DNA from: Parasponia andersonii
Lineage: Eukaryota; Streptophyta; Magnoliopsida; Rosales; Cannabaceae
Length of the DNA: 64,000 bases
Direction: 5' to 3'
Assembly (NCBI GenBank): GCA_002914805.1
Contig: JXTB01000038.1
Span: 70,570 to 134,569, forward strand
Shown one piece after another: positions 33,997 through 46,364 of the stretch. The notes below the pieces were generated by a model. That model saw only the letters and a program-made list of their open reading frames with translations. It did not search any database and was not told where the DNA came from. Every line of letters starts with the position of its first letter. Within the stretch, counting starts at the first letter, position 1. The position numbers were made by a program, and so were the translations under genes.

Positions 33997-36900
33997 CTAA
34001 ACCAAAACAAAAACAAGTACCCAAATGGCAACCACAAGCCTTGACCCCAATTCTCCAAACACAATTCTATGAGAGCTAGAAAACCACACCCTAACGTCGT
34101 CCAGCACAGGGCCACACAACGAACTCATGTCATCGCTCCTTGTGTTGTAATAAATACTGTAGAACGCAATCCGGGTCCTCTCAGCCTTGGCCGTGAAGTT
34201 GAGGCTTGCAACATGGAAGGTGGAGTTAGAATCCGGCATGTAATGGATGTTCTGCGCTTGGTCCCCGGCAAAGGCCATGATGGCAAGAGGCTGCTTGCAC
34301 TTGTCACTGGCGTGGCCTAAAGCGAAGGTCAAGCTGTAGACCTTGTTTGGTGAGGTTTCAACCATTTGGGATATGATGCCTTCTTTGCCAGAGAGCAACT
34401 CAATGGCTCGCTTGCCTTGTGGGACACTGTAGTGGTAGGAGTCAATGTACCTCACAGCCCTATTGGACTCAACATTCCAACCAGGTAATGAGGATATCTC
34501 TTCGTCTAGGTTGGTGGGAAGGAGTACCCCAAGTGAAACGTTTTTGGGCATCCATGGACCTTCTTCAAAGTCCCCGTTGACCATTGCATTGTCTGCAAGA
34601 TGATGTGTGAAAAAAAACGGTTAACAAAAATTACTAACCTATGAGTAATTTGGTCCAACATTTCATAGGGAGAATATTTATGGAGAGTGGTTTTATCAGT
34701 TCATTCCAAAACAAGTGAACAGTTTTGGATTCTAGCTTTGTGTACATACTACATGACCAAATGAGAAAAAGGCCTTGGAGTAAATTCAAGGGATACTCAT
34801 TGAAAGGTAAAATGAACATCTCATATAGCTATCGGACACTATAGCTCGGGCCCATACATACAGCTCTAGCTTGAACTAGGAAGAAAATAGGTCCTTCTGG
34901 TTTGACTTCGTCTCAAATCATGTTAACTTTGTCCACACTATTTTCCACCTACCGTTTTTGTTTTTATACCAAAAATATTGGCACAAATTGGCAGTGATTT
35001 TCATCAACACAATTTTAAATAGTACAGTCATAACTTGAAATAATGTGTGGTTTAGTACAATTTTTTCGATTAAAAAATTCAGTGTCATAGCAGTACGCGT
35101 GAAAATCTCAATTAACAATTGATTAACCATCTTATAACAGTGAATGGTGGCCCATCTTAAACATACAAACTTGATTAATTTGCGTAAAGTCCTACAAGCT
35201 TAGTGGGATATGTGCCAACGACAGAAAGTCCAAAACTGATTAGACACAGACAGCAGCACTAGCATAAAAGAAACAAGAAATAATAAAAACAACTAGTCCA
35301 ATCGACCAAATATATCTCGTCACCTTATACTTAGCTCTCCTATATTATTCTTATTCCTAGAATTAAGAGCCTTAGACCCCACAGTTGAAACATATCCTCA
35401 ATCCCCTCAAATTACAATCCCACGCCGTAAATCCTCATCAAGATCAATAAGAGTCCAAAACTACAGGACCCACTTCAAGAAAAATGTTTCTTTTTTTCTT
35501 TTTTTTTGCAAGTCCAAAGAAATGTATCAAAACCCAATAAAGAGAGAAAAAGAACACACTCTTTCAAAAAAAAAAAAAAAAGAAAGATGAAGAAAAAAGA
35601 GAGTTATTTTGACTTTACCTTTGGGTCGGTCAGGGGTAAAGAGCTTTTTAAGAGAGACATCATCGATGATGGGCCCACAAGTGGGGTCATCCTCCATGCC
35701 CGGGTTCCTAAAAACCAAACTCATGGCGTCCGAGTCAGCCTCGAAAGCAACCGCGTATGGGTCCCACCCTTGCACGTTGTACAGTGTCTGCAGGTCTATC
35801 GTCTGTGATGCAGGTGGCACGGACACGTTCAGCGACTCCAGCTGCGCGCACGTGCGAGCCGCGCTGAACGTGACCGAGTAGATCGACCCTTTCTCCACCG
35901 TCAGATCCTGCCTGATCTCCGCGTCGTTTCCGAGCCTCACCGCGTGTCTACCTTGAGGTACGATGAGGATCATCGTACCCTGTTTTTGCCCTGACTCTAC
36001 TACCTCAACGGTGCCGTTTGATTTCCAGTTGGGGATCGTGGTGGGCCCATCCACCACTGATTCGCTTGGGAACCCCCCTAATGGGCTCGTCTCAAAGTCT
36101 CCGTTTGGTATTGGGCCTGTAATAATGTCGCCCAGCAATAAATAGCGTTAATTTCTTGTTTTTTCCTTTTACCAAAAATGACATTAAAATTAGTTTTCGA
36201 GTCCTACACTTGATATTCCTAAAGTATTCACCCATAGTTTCCTCATTAGTGTGACTAACCGAATATAATATTCGGTCTTATAATAAAATGACTGAATTTT
36301 TAGTCTATTTTAAATAAATATTTATTTTTAAATGCTATAGATATAAAATAAAATGTACGCAATAAATAAATTTACCGTGTGTAAATAACTACAAAAGAGA
36401 AAAGTAGACATTCATTACAGTGAATGGTAGAAAAAGAAAAGAAAAAACACATTCTAATTTTTTAATAATAAGAATTTCGATGACGCATTAGGACAATTAC
36501 AATGCCAAATGTATCGCCCACAATTCTGATTAATGTTCATGCTTCATTTATTATGTGACGAGATGGGGTGTTTCAATTCAAGTAGAGAGTTATCCTTTTC
36601 TTTTTTATTTTTTTTTATTATAAACTATTATTATTTATTTATTCATTTGAAGAAAAAGTCGGCTATCAGATTATCAATGCAGTGAAAGAAAACGACTCAG
36701 CCCGTCAGCCCATCACGTGTACCGTGTAGTTAAGTACTTTTCAGATAATCGGCGCATTTATGAGAAATATAACACTAAATAAAGACAGTTTTCACATTGA
36801 AACTAATAATTTTGGAACATTATTTTGATTCGAGTGATTCTCTATTAAGGTATACTTGATTTGCAAAAACAAATCTCTAGAGACAACTGTCTTTTCAAGA

Positions 36901-39186
36901 TATGGATATGTATCTATCCCTTTTGTGTCAATTTGCTTCCCCTGAAAATATTTCAGTCCTCACAAATTGCAAGAAAACGTTGGTGAGCAACTCTCGCATG
37001 GATAAACCTTATCCATGCAATTGCCTCAAAACACAAGAAAATTAGAAAATACTAGGATACGACTAAAAATAATAATAGGTAAGTAAAACTCTCAAAAAAT
37101 CACAAACTAAAAACAAAAATAAAAAAGGAAAAAACGGAGATAAAGAAAGATATCGCTATTGACATGTGTGTGACCAATTCCATTTGTCTAAAATTAGTTA
37201 TATGGACCTGTGTGGCCTTAGCCAATGAAAATCTAAAGCTCATGTTATTCTGTTAACATAAAATTTTGTTGTGAGGATGCCCACACTACAACATTCCTCA
37301 TCCCTAAACGACAACGCACAAACTGAGCGTGAGTCATTATGTGAGAAAACCATGTCCAATCTAAATCCAACAAGAGGCAGAGGCTCGGTTCTCCGCGTGG
37401 GCCCTACCTCAAAGTTTAGGCCTACTAATTTTTCAACAGTGGTCTTTCCCACTTCGACTAATGTGAGAAAAAAGTGATTTTACCACTAGTGCTCTATGGA
37501 TTCAGTCTAGCTGGAAATCGGGATAATAACCACAAAAAAAAGGTACAACAATGAAATATTTTTAAGGGCCAGTGTCCTTTACGGAAAGGACATTGGCCTT
37601 TCGTTAAATTAGAGAAAGGACTGTTGATCTGGCGGGAAATAGTTCTGCTAATTAGATCAATTCACCTAATCGTAGAGCGGGGCAAAAGAATACCTCCAAC
37701 AAGCTATGGGCCCAAGATTTTCTTCTTTTCTATGAGAAAGGAGAAAAAGCAACTGCTATGACCAATTCGAAGAAAAAAAGCAGCTATGCATTTATCCCAA
37801 AAAAGTAAATGTCGAAAAAATCTGTTGGATTGAAAAAAAGGTAAGATTTTCATGTAAAAGATAGTGAAAAAAAAATTCAAAATGAATTAATCGGTTAGTT
37901 ACTACAATTTATAATAGTGATTATGTAATTCATTAGTAGGAGATTAAAATTGGACAAACTTATAAAATCGGACAAACTCGTGACTTTCGCCTAGAAGTTC
38001 AATTTATTTTAAAGTTTGTCACGACCCTCCCTATTACTTCTCCAACCTCTATTATTACTTTTTCATTTTCTAAAACAGGAAACTTGCATTTCTAGATAAT
38101 TTTATATAAGTTAAAAATAATAGACAATGAAGGTGAGATGACTCGTACTTGCGATCTCGTTTGCTGGGAATTTAAGACTTCAGGATCATATGACAAATCA
38201 GTGATAAAAATAAAAAAGAAACATATAACTCATCTACCTTAAGTCTTAACGCTACCTATATTTATATGAAAAAATTAAATAGACAATGGGCATAATTGGG
38301 CCATTTGTACCGTCACAAAGTAAACCTCAACGTCTGAATAGACAGAAGTAGATTTCAAAGACCCACCATAGATAGTGAGCCAATTAAATTATACGACAAC
38401 AAAAAAAATAACAATATTTGAAAAAAAAAAAAAACAAACCCTTCAAGTTGGGTTTGAAAGAAGCATTAATGTGCAACACAAGATTACCATGAACCACTCA
38501 TAGCTGTGGACCCATATAGCCTTGATGGCTTGGAGATTTAATTATTTTTTAACGGTGGAGATTTTTTTTTTGCTTGAATTCGGTGGAGAGATTTAATCAT
38601 TCTATTTTATCAAACTATTACTCTATAGTGTTATGTGTTAAAACCCAGCCAAAAAAAAGCTCTATAGTGTTAAAACTCTAATAATTAGAGAACATGACAT
38701 TATATTAACAACCTTCTCATTTTAAAGCATTTTTAAGACTTTGAAAGCTCAAAGCCTGAAAAAAATTCCTCCAACCATATCAATGTCGGACACATTTGAG
38801 AAAAAATACCAAAACCATAGAGAGAGAAAACAGATGTACTTTTACTTTGACTAGTTTAAGTTTAACTTCAAAGTAAAAATATATCTCGAATAAACCGAAT
38901 AAAATATCCCCAAATAAAAACACAAAAATCCCTAACAATGCTACCAAACAGAGAATCGGAATAACATTGTAACTCAGATCTCTAATATTTACCAAACAGA
39001 GAGAAATTCTCAAGCAAAAAAAGCATTTTCGAGGCATTAAAATAATTCAAAAACAAAGCAGAAAATTTTGGGGAAGAAAAACTTACCATCTTCTAGGGCG
39101 AGCAAAGTAGTAGTAGTAGTAGTAGTAGCTAAAAGAAGCATAAAGAGTGACAACCATTTGGTTATTGTGGAGCTTGAAACCACCAT
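33997..39186 (-). CDS. DUF642 cell-wall protein (DGR/BIIDXI family), 3 exons, 397 aa
   Basis: Secreted protein with two tandem DUF642 galactose-binding-like domains; the family acts in the cell wall and associates with pectin methylesterase. Exons on the minus strand: 39186-39087 (signal peptide, M1 to about A31, with a run of Thr, then LEDG), 36116-35619 (domain 1, PIPNGDFETSPLGGFPSES, VPQGRHAVRLGNDAEI, CGPIIDDVSLKKL), 34592-33997 (domain 2, NAMVNGDFEEGPW, VPQGKRAIELLSGKEGI, CGPVLDDVRVWF). Phases are 1 and 1, with no stop. The final residues (VVAIWVLVFVLV) are hydrophobic after a Ser-rich stretch and suggest a GPI-anchor signal. The sequence is closest, by recognition, to the GFPSE/PQGRHAVRLGNDAEI subgroup (At1g80240/At2g34510 type). 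The (TC)16 run lies in its leader. Confidence 0.93.
34593..35618 (-). other. DUF642 intron 2
   Basis: 1026-bp intron, GT at 35618-35617 and AG at 34594-34593. Non-coding; the short ORFs inside are chance. Confidence 0.85.
36117..39086 (-). other. DUF642 intron 1 (2970 bp)
   Basis: GT at 39086-39085 and AG at 36118-36117. AT-rich. It contains a strong hairpin at 37564-37601, listed separately, and no coding sequence that I recognise. Confidence 0.85.
37564..37601. repeat. Near-perfect inverted repeat (hairpin) in DUF642 intron 1
   Basis: AAGGGCCAGTGTCCTTT and GGAAAGGACATTGGCCTTT flank a 2-3-base centre. The arms pair over about 17 bases with one or two mismatches. It looks like a foldback or MITE core; no target duplication is evident. 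Confidence 0.7.
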
Positions 39187-39294
39187 TGTTGAAGTTTATA
39201 ACTTTCCCTCTCTATATTTGGCTATCTCTCTCGCTCTAGCTTTTCTCGCTTCGCTTCTTTCCTCCACAGAGTTTTTGAGCATTGAGTTTTATAG

Positions 39295-39298
<4 letters not shown>

Positions 39299-39330
<32 letters not shown>
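39299..39330. repeat. (GA)16 microsatellite in the DUF642 leader
   Basis: Sixteen GA units, read as (TC)16 in the direction of DUF642 transcription, about 110 bp before its start codon. Confidence 0.95.
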
Positions 39331-39332
<2 letters not shown>

Positions 39333-41192
39333 AGAGAGTGTGAGTAGAGTGAGATGAGTGTATACTGTATAATGTCCTTTTATCTTAAAAGATTCCCACT
39401 TCACTCGTCTTTACTCAATTGAGCTACTAATTTGTAATTATTATATTCTAATCAAACTTTACCTTTAATACTCCTAACTCATTAATTTGACAAAAAGGCG
39501 CTCGTCTGAGAAAAATAAAATATTAAAGAAAATGCTATATATGTTCTTCTTCCTTGTGTTCCCACCAAAGCAATTTTTTATTTTTATTTATTTATTTCTT
39601 TTTAGTTCCGTAGTTTAAGAACCAGTGTCTAGAGGTGGACCCTACCCACCGCCGTTTCATGATGTTTTTGACCACTTGTAGATTTTCATTGGCTCTTCTT
39701 TATAATTGCATTGCAGCTAAATAAAAGGAAAAAAAAAAAAAGAAAAGAAATAGAATGCTCCGTAAACTAAAAATGTAGAATTTTATGCCAAAATATAGAT
39801 ATTAAAATAAAATGCTCTGTAACACATTTCAAAAGGAGGTTATACTGAGACTTGAACCCTATATATGTTCCAGCCTGAGAGTTGAACCCTATTATATGTT
39901 CCAGCCAAAAAAAAAAAAAGAAACCCTATTATATGAAGAAGAATTTCAACCACTCTTTTTTTCCGTCTTTTTTTCATGTCAATGAATGTGAAGTTTGTTA
40001 TACTATCTGTTGTTCTAGAAATGTAACAAATTATTGTTATATTTACATAAATACTAGAAAGAAAATAAAGTTGTTATAGCAGTCTTCTTATAATAATATT
40101 TAGTAGTTGTGATTGTGATTATTGATCAGTAGATTCGATAATTTAAATATCACTGCTCCAATGCATTATGCAGATGCTATTTCATTAATCTAGGCTTGTT
40201 AGGTTTTTTTTTTGGAATATTTTTTATTGGCAATCACTGGTATTGTACTAATCTAATTGTAAAAGTGCACAAGGAATATACAGTCTTAAGTTGAACTCAA
40301 AATTGAAAAATAATTCGAGTCATTATCGGACTGGAGTACTTGGTGAATATCCTTCACCTTCGAATATGTTTGGTAGGGAGAAATGAAAGAAACGAAGGGG
40401 GGAGGGATTATTAGAAAGATTTTAGATATAATGTTGGTTTGGTACGACAGATTTTAAGAGGGAATGAATTAGATAAGGAATTTCAAATTCTCAATTTTAA
40501 CTAATTTTTAGTTATTCTAAAATTAGAAAATTTTTAAAAGAAAAATGCTAACTCAAATGGTAGAGTAATTATTCTAACTGTAATATTTCTCTTTTCTTCC
40601 ATCTCTCTTACCAAACAACAAAGAATATTTTGATATTCTCTCGTTTCTTTTATACCAAACACAATTATAAAAAAATGTACTCATTCCTCTTTCACTTCTC
40701 TTCACCGGGTAATATAGGTCCTTTCCTTAGTATCATCCCTCTTTCTATCAAAAATAGCCTTAGAATCTGACCAGTGGATTCTAGCTACGTTGTTGCTGTT
40801 TTTTAGTTTTTTTTTTTTTTCATTAATCAATTTTCGCTATGTTTTCGAACATACTGGTTTAGTTTTATAATCTGTTTGGTCGAATTGTAGCATTTATTTT
40901 GTTGAGTGTCATAATGGTCAAATTTTAACATGCGTTTGGTTGAATTATTGGTTTGTATGGTTGAACTTTGACTTTCAGGTTTATCAATATTATTTGTGTG
41001 ATAAAATTGTTAATTTTCTAAAAGGTTTAGGCCGTTGCTAAATCACAGATCTTGCCCTCAAATGGCAGGCCAGCCCGCATTAGTCGGCCCAAAAAACCCA
41101 ATATTACAGACTACAGACCAAAAAGGCTCTAAAAGTCGCTGCCGTATAGTCTCGACTGAACTCGATCTCTCAAACTATAGCTTTCCATAACA
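39331..41192. promoter_or_regulatory. Shared intergenic region between the divergent DUF642 and prefoldin genes
   Basis: The right edge carries site II-like motifs used by translation and housekeeping genes (GGCCCA at 41086-41091, closely followed by AAACCCA) about 100 bp before the prefoldin ATG. The rest is AT-rich with poly-A/T tracts (39730, 39906, 40807). 40365-40700 has terminal phrases TTTGGTAGGGAGAAATGAAA and CATTCCTCTTTCACTTCTC that may be the ends of a MITE. No gene is seen. Confidence 0.55.
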
Positions 41193-43925
41193 ATGGCTTC
41201 GTCATCGGCATCGGCCACCAAGGAGCTTCAGCGAGAATTGGAGAACAAAGCTAACGATCTAAGCAAACTCCAGAAAGGCAAGTCACTCCTCCATGCGCTT
41301 CAAAATTTCCTTTCTTTTTCTTCTCATGCATTTCTACAAACACATGGAGATCATTACAATCGAATGAGTCTCTGAGAAAAAAAAATGGGTTTTTTTTTGT
41401 GACTTATCAGATATTGCGAAGAATCACCAAGTGAGGAAGAAGTACACCATTCAGCTCGGCGAGAACGAGCTCGTCCAGAAGGTCCCTTTTACACACTTTT
41501 TAATTTTGCTTTTTTCGGCTTTCTGTTTGGTCCCCGTTCCCGGGAAAATGTTAGGTTTTGGAGTCGTATCATATTTTAAGAGCTCAACCCATTTAAATAA
41601 TTCTGGGATTTTCATTTTGGTAGAGCTTTCTCTTGAATTTGATTATCATTATACTTCAATACCAATTGCTGAAGCCCATGTTCAAAAAAAAAAAAAAAAA
41701 AAGAAGAAGAAATTGCTCTTCCTTGTTTCTTTTATTCATTTATTGGTTGGTTTTTGTTATTGAGGCTATGGTGATTGATTGTTAGTTTGATTTTGATCAA
41801 ATATTATGTTTTCGATTTCGTATTTGGTTTAGGAGTTGGACCTGCTGAAAGAAGATGCAAATGTGTACAAGTTGATAGGTCCAGTTCTTGTGAAGCAAGA
41901 TTTGGCAGAGGCGAATGCAAATGTGCGCAAGAGAATTGAATACATCTCTGCTGAATTGTATGCTTCTGTTTCTCGTTCTTCTTATATGGGTCATTGTAAA
42001 ACTTTGCACTTTTTTCTAATCATAGGAAATTCAGAGTTATTGTAATGAGATATCTAAGTTGTGATGCGTACTTTTGTGTTGAAATTTCGCTAGGATGAAA
42101 TGTTTGTATAGTCGTGGAACTTTTGCTTCTTTTGTTTACCAAATATCAACACCATTTGTTTTTTACTTCTTTTTGTTTCTTCGTCTTCTCGCTGCAAATC
42201 GTTGATTTTTAATTCATATGTTTCTGGAAAGCAGAAAGCGGCTTGATGGAACTCTTCAAGATTTAGAGGAGAAGCAAAATAGCAAGAAAGAGGCGGTTTG
42301 TATTCTCTATCTTTGTATTCATCTTATTGGATTCTTTTTCACATTGTATTTGATTCTGGACTCTCTCTTTGTATTTCTCAAAGTGCTATCTTTACTGTGG
42401 AATTTCAGTTGTAAATAAGTTGTTATAAGGTATGCTTTCAAAGGTTGATTGAGAGCGGCTAAGTTAACGATGACCATATTGGTCATTTATCTATTTACTT
42501 TTCTTTGGTTCATAGATGTGAAAGATATATTATCTAGGTACACACAGACTTTTGGTACTCCTAAGATTAATAGGACGTGGAGTTTTTTATTTTATTTTAT
42601 TTATTTAAGTAAAAATAAATTAGTTTCGTTACGAGAAGAAACATAACATAAATTTGTCTCAGCTTTATTCTTTACTTTACTTGGTCCTTTTTAGGGTTCT
42701 ACTGTTGATTTTACTCCGTAAATTGTTCAGCTTAAGCATTTATATTGGATAGCATTGTGTTTTCCTCTAGGAAATAGAGTGATATAAACTTGTAGAAGTA
42801 AATTACTTTTTATAGTATGCAGTATGCCCTACAGCTCTTAACAATTTTTGGATTGCTGAATTATGTCTCTTTTGTCGCTTTTGTAATAACCAACACAAGA
42901 GTTCGCCTATAGTGTCGCTAAAGCTTTAAATGCATGAATATGCTTATTTGCTTGTGGCACATATGATTTATTGTTGATGGCTTAAGCTTGTGCTTATGAG
43001 ATTTTGATTTCTGATTAATCTTCATTGATTCGAGCGTAGAATAGAGTTTCACGTGCTTGTTCATTTTACTTTTGTTATTCTTCAATCACCTGCTGACTGA
43101 ACAATGTGTATTCTAGTCAATTTTTTGGTCATACCCTGTTTTTAAGATTACTGTAACTATATCTCTAGCAGTACAGTATTCAGAAATGCAATTGATAGCC
43201 TTGGGGGATTTTCCTTACACAAAGCAATTATGCTGTTGATTTAGTGTTTTTTCTTAATCAAAATATCCTGTTGCTCATAAATGCTGCTTCCTGAAACCAA
43301 GTACCGACTGCTGTCCCCTAAATGCTAACATAAATTTTTGTTTCCTCTTAGAGAAGAGCCAAAAGTTTTGATCTATATATCAAATGGGAGGAAATGGTCT
43401 TTTACATGCTAGTGTATCTTTGTTGTTAAAATTTACTTACTTGTGCCAATAATATTGATATGTATACTTTTGTGCTGGGAACCTACAAATTTTACCTTCT
43501 CGGGCTTCCAAAACCTTCTCTGTCTTCTTGGCATTTACTAACTAGGCATTGAGAAAATGTAATACGGAGCAGTTTAACGATGAAGATGGTTTTGCAACAA
43601 GAAAGGATTATATATCAACCCATTTTGTTACTCCTTGTGTGTCTGAGGAATATCTTCGTCATCTAACTTTTGATTCACAAGCAGGAATCTCTGAAGCCAT
43701 GAAAGTTTGCTCTTGGTGGTTTTGTATTTTTTTTCTTCTTGTGTGTGTATATTTAACCTCCTTATGTAATTAGACTATCAGGTTGTAGTTTTAAGATATC
43801 ATATCCTTGTTTGGTTTTGCAAGTATATCGGTACTAATTCCGTCCACTGGATATGTGTCATCCTGCAGATACTAAAGTTGCAACAGAGAATTCAATCACT
43901 TCAGGCTGGAAAAGCCAAGGCATAA
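41193..43925 (+). CDS. PFD6: Prefoldin subunit 6 (beta-type), 5 exons, 132 aa
   Basis: Subunit of the hexameric prefoldin chaperone that hands nascent tubulin and actin to the CCT chaperonin in the cytosol. Exons: 41193-41277, 41411-41481, 41833-41957, 42235-42295, 43869-43925 (399 nt). Key segments are ELENKANDLSKLQKD, then VRKKYTIQLGENELVQKELD, VYKLIGPVLVKQDLAEANA and the C-terminal coiled-coil helix LKLQQRIQSLQAGKAKA. This is the usual beta-prefoldin layout of helix, beta-hairpin (tip near IGPVLVKQD) and helix. Length agrees with the Arabidopsis protein (about 129 aa). Intron 1 uses a GC donor (AAAG|GCAAGT, 41278-41279). Intron 4 (1573 bp) holds a possible extra exon and sequence related to the 51-57 kb repeats. 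Confidence 0.95.
43546..43704 (+). other. Possible 159-nt cassette exon inside prefoldin intron 4
   Basis: An open stretch bounded by AG (43544-43545) and GT (43705-43706), exactly 53 codons, in phase with exon 4. It reads RKCNTEQFNDEDGFATRKD, then THFVTPCVSEEYLRHLTFDS. Composition is protein-like and unlike the AT-rich intron around it, but I do not recognise the family. It may be a captured exon of another gene. Confidence 0.4.
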
Positions 43926-44829
43926 CATGCCTTCATGGATGCGTCAAATGCTATCAGTCAGTAACATTTCTTTTGAACTCTTTTGGCTTAAATGTAGCTT
44001 CTTTATTCTTGTTTGTAGTTTAAGCTACGATAATGGTGCCCGTTACAAATCCTTCTTGTGATTTTAGTATTGTGGTAGATTCAATTATATACATGCTAAA
44101 TTGGTTTCGTTTATACATGTGGCTTTTTAATAGTTTAGAGTTTACGCTGTTTGTTAATAGGAATCCAAAAAGGGAATCAATACTTGCATTTGAAACGATC
44201 GAAGTAGCAATTCAAGGGGGAAAAAAATAGATAAACGGAAGCAGGATAATAATGTCCTTGTCAGGAGACTATACATTTTGTAAACAAAATACAAGGAAAT
44301 ATTGCACCGACACATAACCTCTGACTAATCGTGTTAAAGAGGTCTTTTAGTGGAACTTATTTTATTTAGGTTTGCTGAACACAAACTAATATATTGATTC
44401 CTAATTCTAGTAATTGGTCAATTCTAGAGTTGTTACTAGATGCAATTTTCTTTAGCCAATAATGTTAGAGGTGCTAACTTTGTCTACTTATTTAGTCAAA
44501 TATATGGTGGTAACAATTTTATAATATAATTGAATGCGTGACAGCCCCGCTCATTAAATCATATGACATGAAAGTATCTTAGACAAACATACAATTGCAT
44601 GAATAACTTGACCAATGTCTAGTTCCCAAAAAAAAAAAAAAACAACTTGATCAATTAGAACAAGAATGCGTATATGGTCATGGAAGATTCAGCAATCTAT
44701 ATTTTACCCGCAATTAGCAAATATATGCAAATCCCACCAGACAATGCAAAAGGGAAGATCATTCATTGAAAAGATGTGAGTTCTGAAGATGAAGATTCCG
44801 TGATGGCTTTGATTGCACCATTAGTGAAA
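43926..44829. other. Prefoldin 3' region and intergenic sequence
   Basis: Contains the prefoldin 3' UTR and AT-rich sequence with no recognised gene. The ORF at 44033-44230 is not convincing. Confidence 0.5.
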
Positions 44830-45640
44830 AGCAAATTCAAGATGAAGTAGAGTTAGACCCTGAGCTTCAAGCTTTGTTGGCGAAAATTCATCACGATGTA
44901 GCATAGCTTTGGCATGGCAGGCTATGGATTAACATTTCGTTCAAAGACAGAATTTATTTGGCGCCAAAATCAAAGCTTGCTCCTACCATCGACAGTGAGT
45001 TCTATAGCAATAGTCATGAAGGTTTATGTAACTCTTCAAAAGGTTACGAAATATATTCGTGACTGCGATACGTGCCAACCTCACAAGGTTGAGCATGTGG
45101 CTCCAGCAAGTTTCCTGCAACCATTACCCATGCCTTTGCAAATATGGAGTGACATTTACATGGACTTCATCGAGGGGCTACCTTTCTCTATCGTTAAGTC
45201 TGCCATTTTTCTGATAAGCTATCTAAATATGCCCATTGGTAAATGTCAGGATGTCAAAAATTTGCACAAAATACTTACAGTTATATATGACATCATTTTT
45301 AACTAAATTATATTTTAACTAAATTATGTATTTGAAATTAATGCTACGTCACTGGTGTAAATGTAAATTTTTAGTGTTCATAGCATTTTCTTCATTTAGG
45401 TTCGAATCATTACCGTCAGAGTGAAGTCGTTGATCAAACTTTGGGAATGTATATTAGATGTTTCGCTAGTTCAAGGCCAAAATATTGGATGAAATGGTTG
45501 CCTTGTGTTTCACGTTTCTCAGCTGATGAAAAAATATGGAGGTGATTGTGTTGCACTCCGACGAAAAATTGTACCCATTCCTCGAGTGATTTCTTGTGTT
45601 GCAGAGATATGATGCAGCATAGTCTTATCAACTTTTCGAT
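44830..45640 (+). pseudogene. Ty3/gypsy integrase fragment
   Basis: 44914-45306 reads KYIRDCDTCQPHKVEHVAPA (the zinc-binding end of integrase, CxxC retained), then LQPLPMPLQIWSDIYMDFIE and GLPFSIVKSAIFLISYLN, the start of the integrase core, with the first catalytic Asp at MDF. About 200 bp later, 45505-45605 gives VFHVSQLMKKYGGDCVAL, the conserved patch before the chromodomain in chromovirus elements. The middle is deleted and frames are shifted, so only debris of one plus-strand element is present. Confidence 0.75.
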
Positions 45641-45889
45641 TTGAAGCTAGGAGCAGCTAACCCTCTTAAGAGTCGGCAAATTATTGCTATTATTATCTTC
45701 TTCTGTTTCTGTAGAATAAGCTCAGTGAACGACACAAGGTGGAAACTAAATTTATGCAGACCTATCGTAGTTGAATATATAACTCCACAACAAAATAACC
45801 ATCCAAAAGAATTGAACCTTAAATCATAGTATTATAAGAACAAATTTTTATCGAACGAAAACTCATCCATTAGGCGCTAACTTCAGGTA
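45641..45889. other. Unassigned stretch
   Basis: No recognised coding or repeat content. Confidence 0.4.
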
Positions 45890-46310
45890 AATCAGTGGAA
45901 AAAGAGTAGTGCTGAGACCATTCTTTTTTCCCTCTGACTCTATCAGGTTCTTCAATATGCCTAGTAGGCTTCGATACCTTGATCAATGTCGACAGCACGA
46001 GACTCTTTGTTTCTACCAGCCATTGAAGACTACCGGAAAAGCCACAACTCTTGATACCAATTGATGTAAGAGTCTAGAAATGGAAATCAACTTCCAAATT
46101 GAAACAAGGTTTCATCGAACCAGGAGTTGAAGCAAATTCAAAGCTTCAAAATGCTAAACCAACAAACAAAGTCAGAGATAAATATTCAAGTCTCTCCATT
46201 ACAACCTAACAACTCGATAGATACAGAGGAGTTAAACTCGTTGCTCAAAATGCATTCGTTTTGGCCAAAAAGAAATAATAAATAAACGACAAATAGCTTT
46301 CAAACGACAA
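45890..46310 (-). mobile_element. LTR retrotransposon 5' end: LTR edge, PBS and gag start
   Basis: On the minus strand an LTR-like end (…CTCTTACA, near 46064) is followed by TTGGTATCAAGAG (about 46060-46048), a decayed initiator-Met tRNA primer site, and then an ATG at 46023 opening MAGRNKESRAVDIDQGIEAY, a typical gag start, before stops. The orientation is opposite to the integrase fragment, so two different elements left debris here. Confidence 0.5.
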
Positions 46311-46364
46311 TTTGCTGAACGACGATGAAGTCGTTGCATTAATTTTCTCTAATAGTCTTAGATT

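Noticed and set aside
41797..42009. Minus-strand ORF in prefoldin exon 3
   Set aside because: Antisense shadow of a conserved exon.
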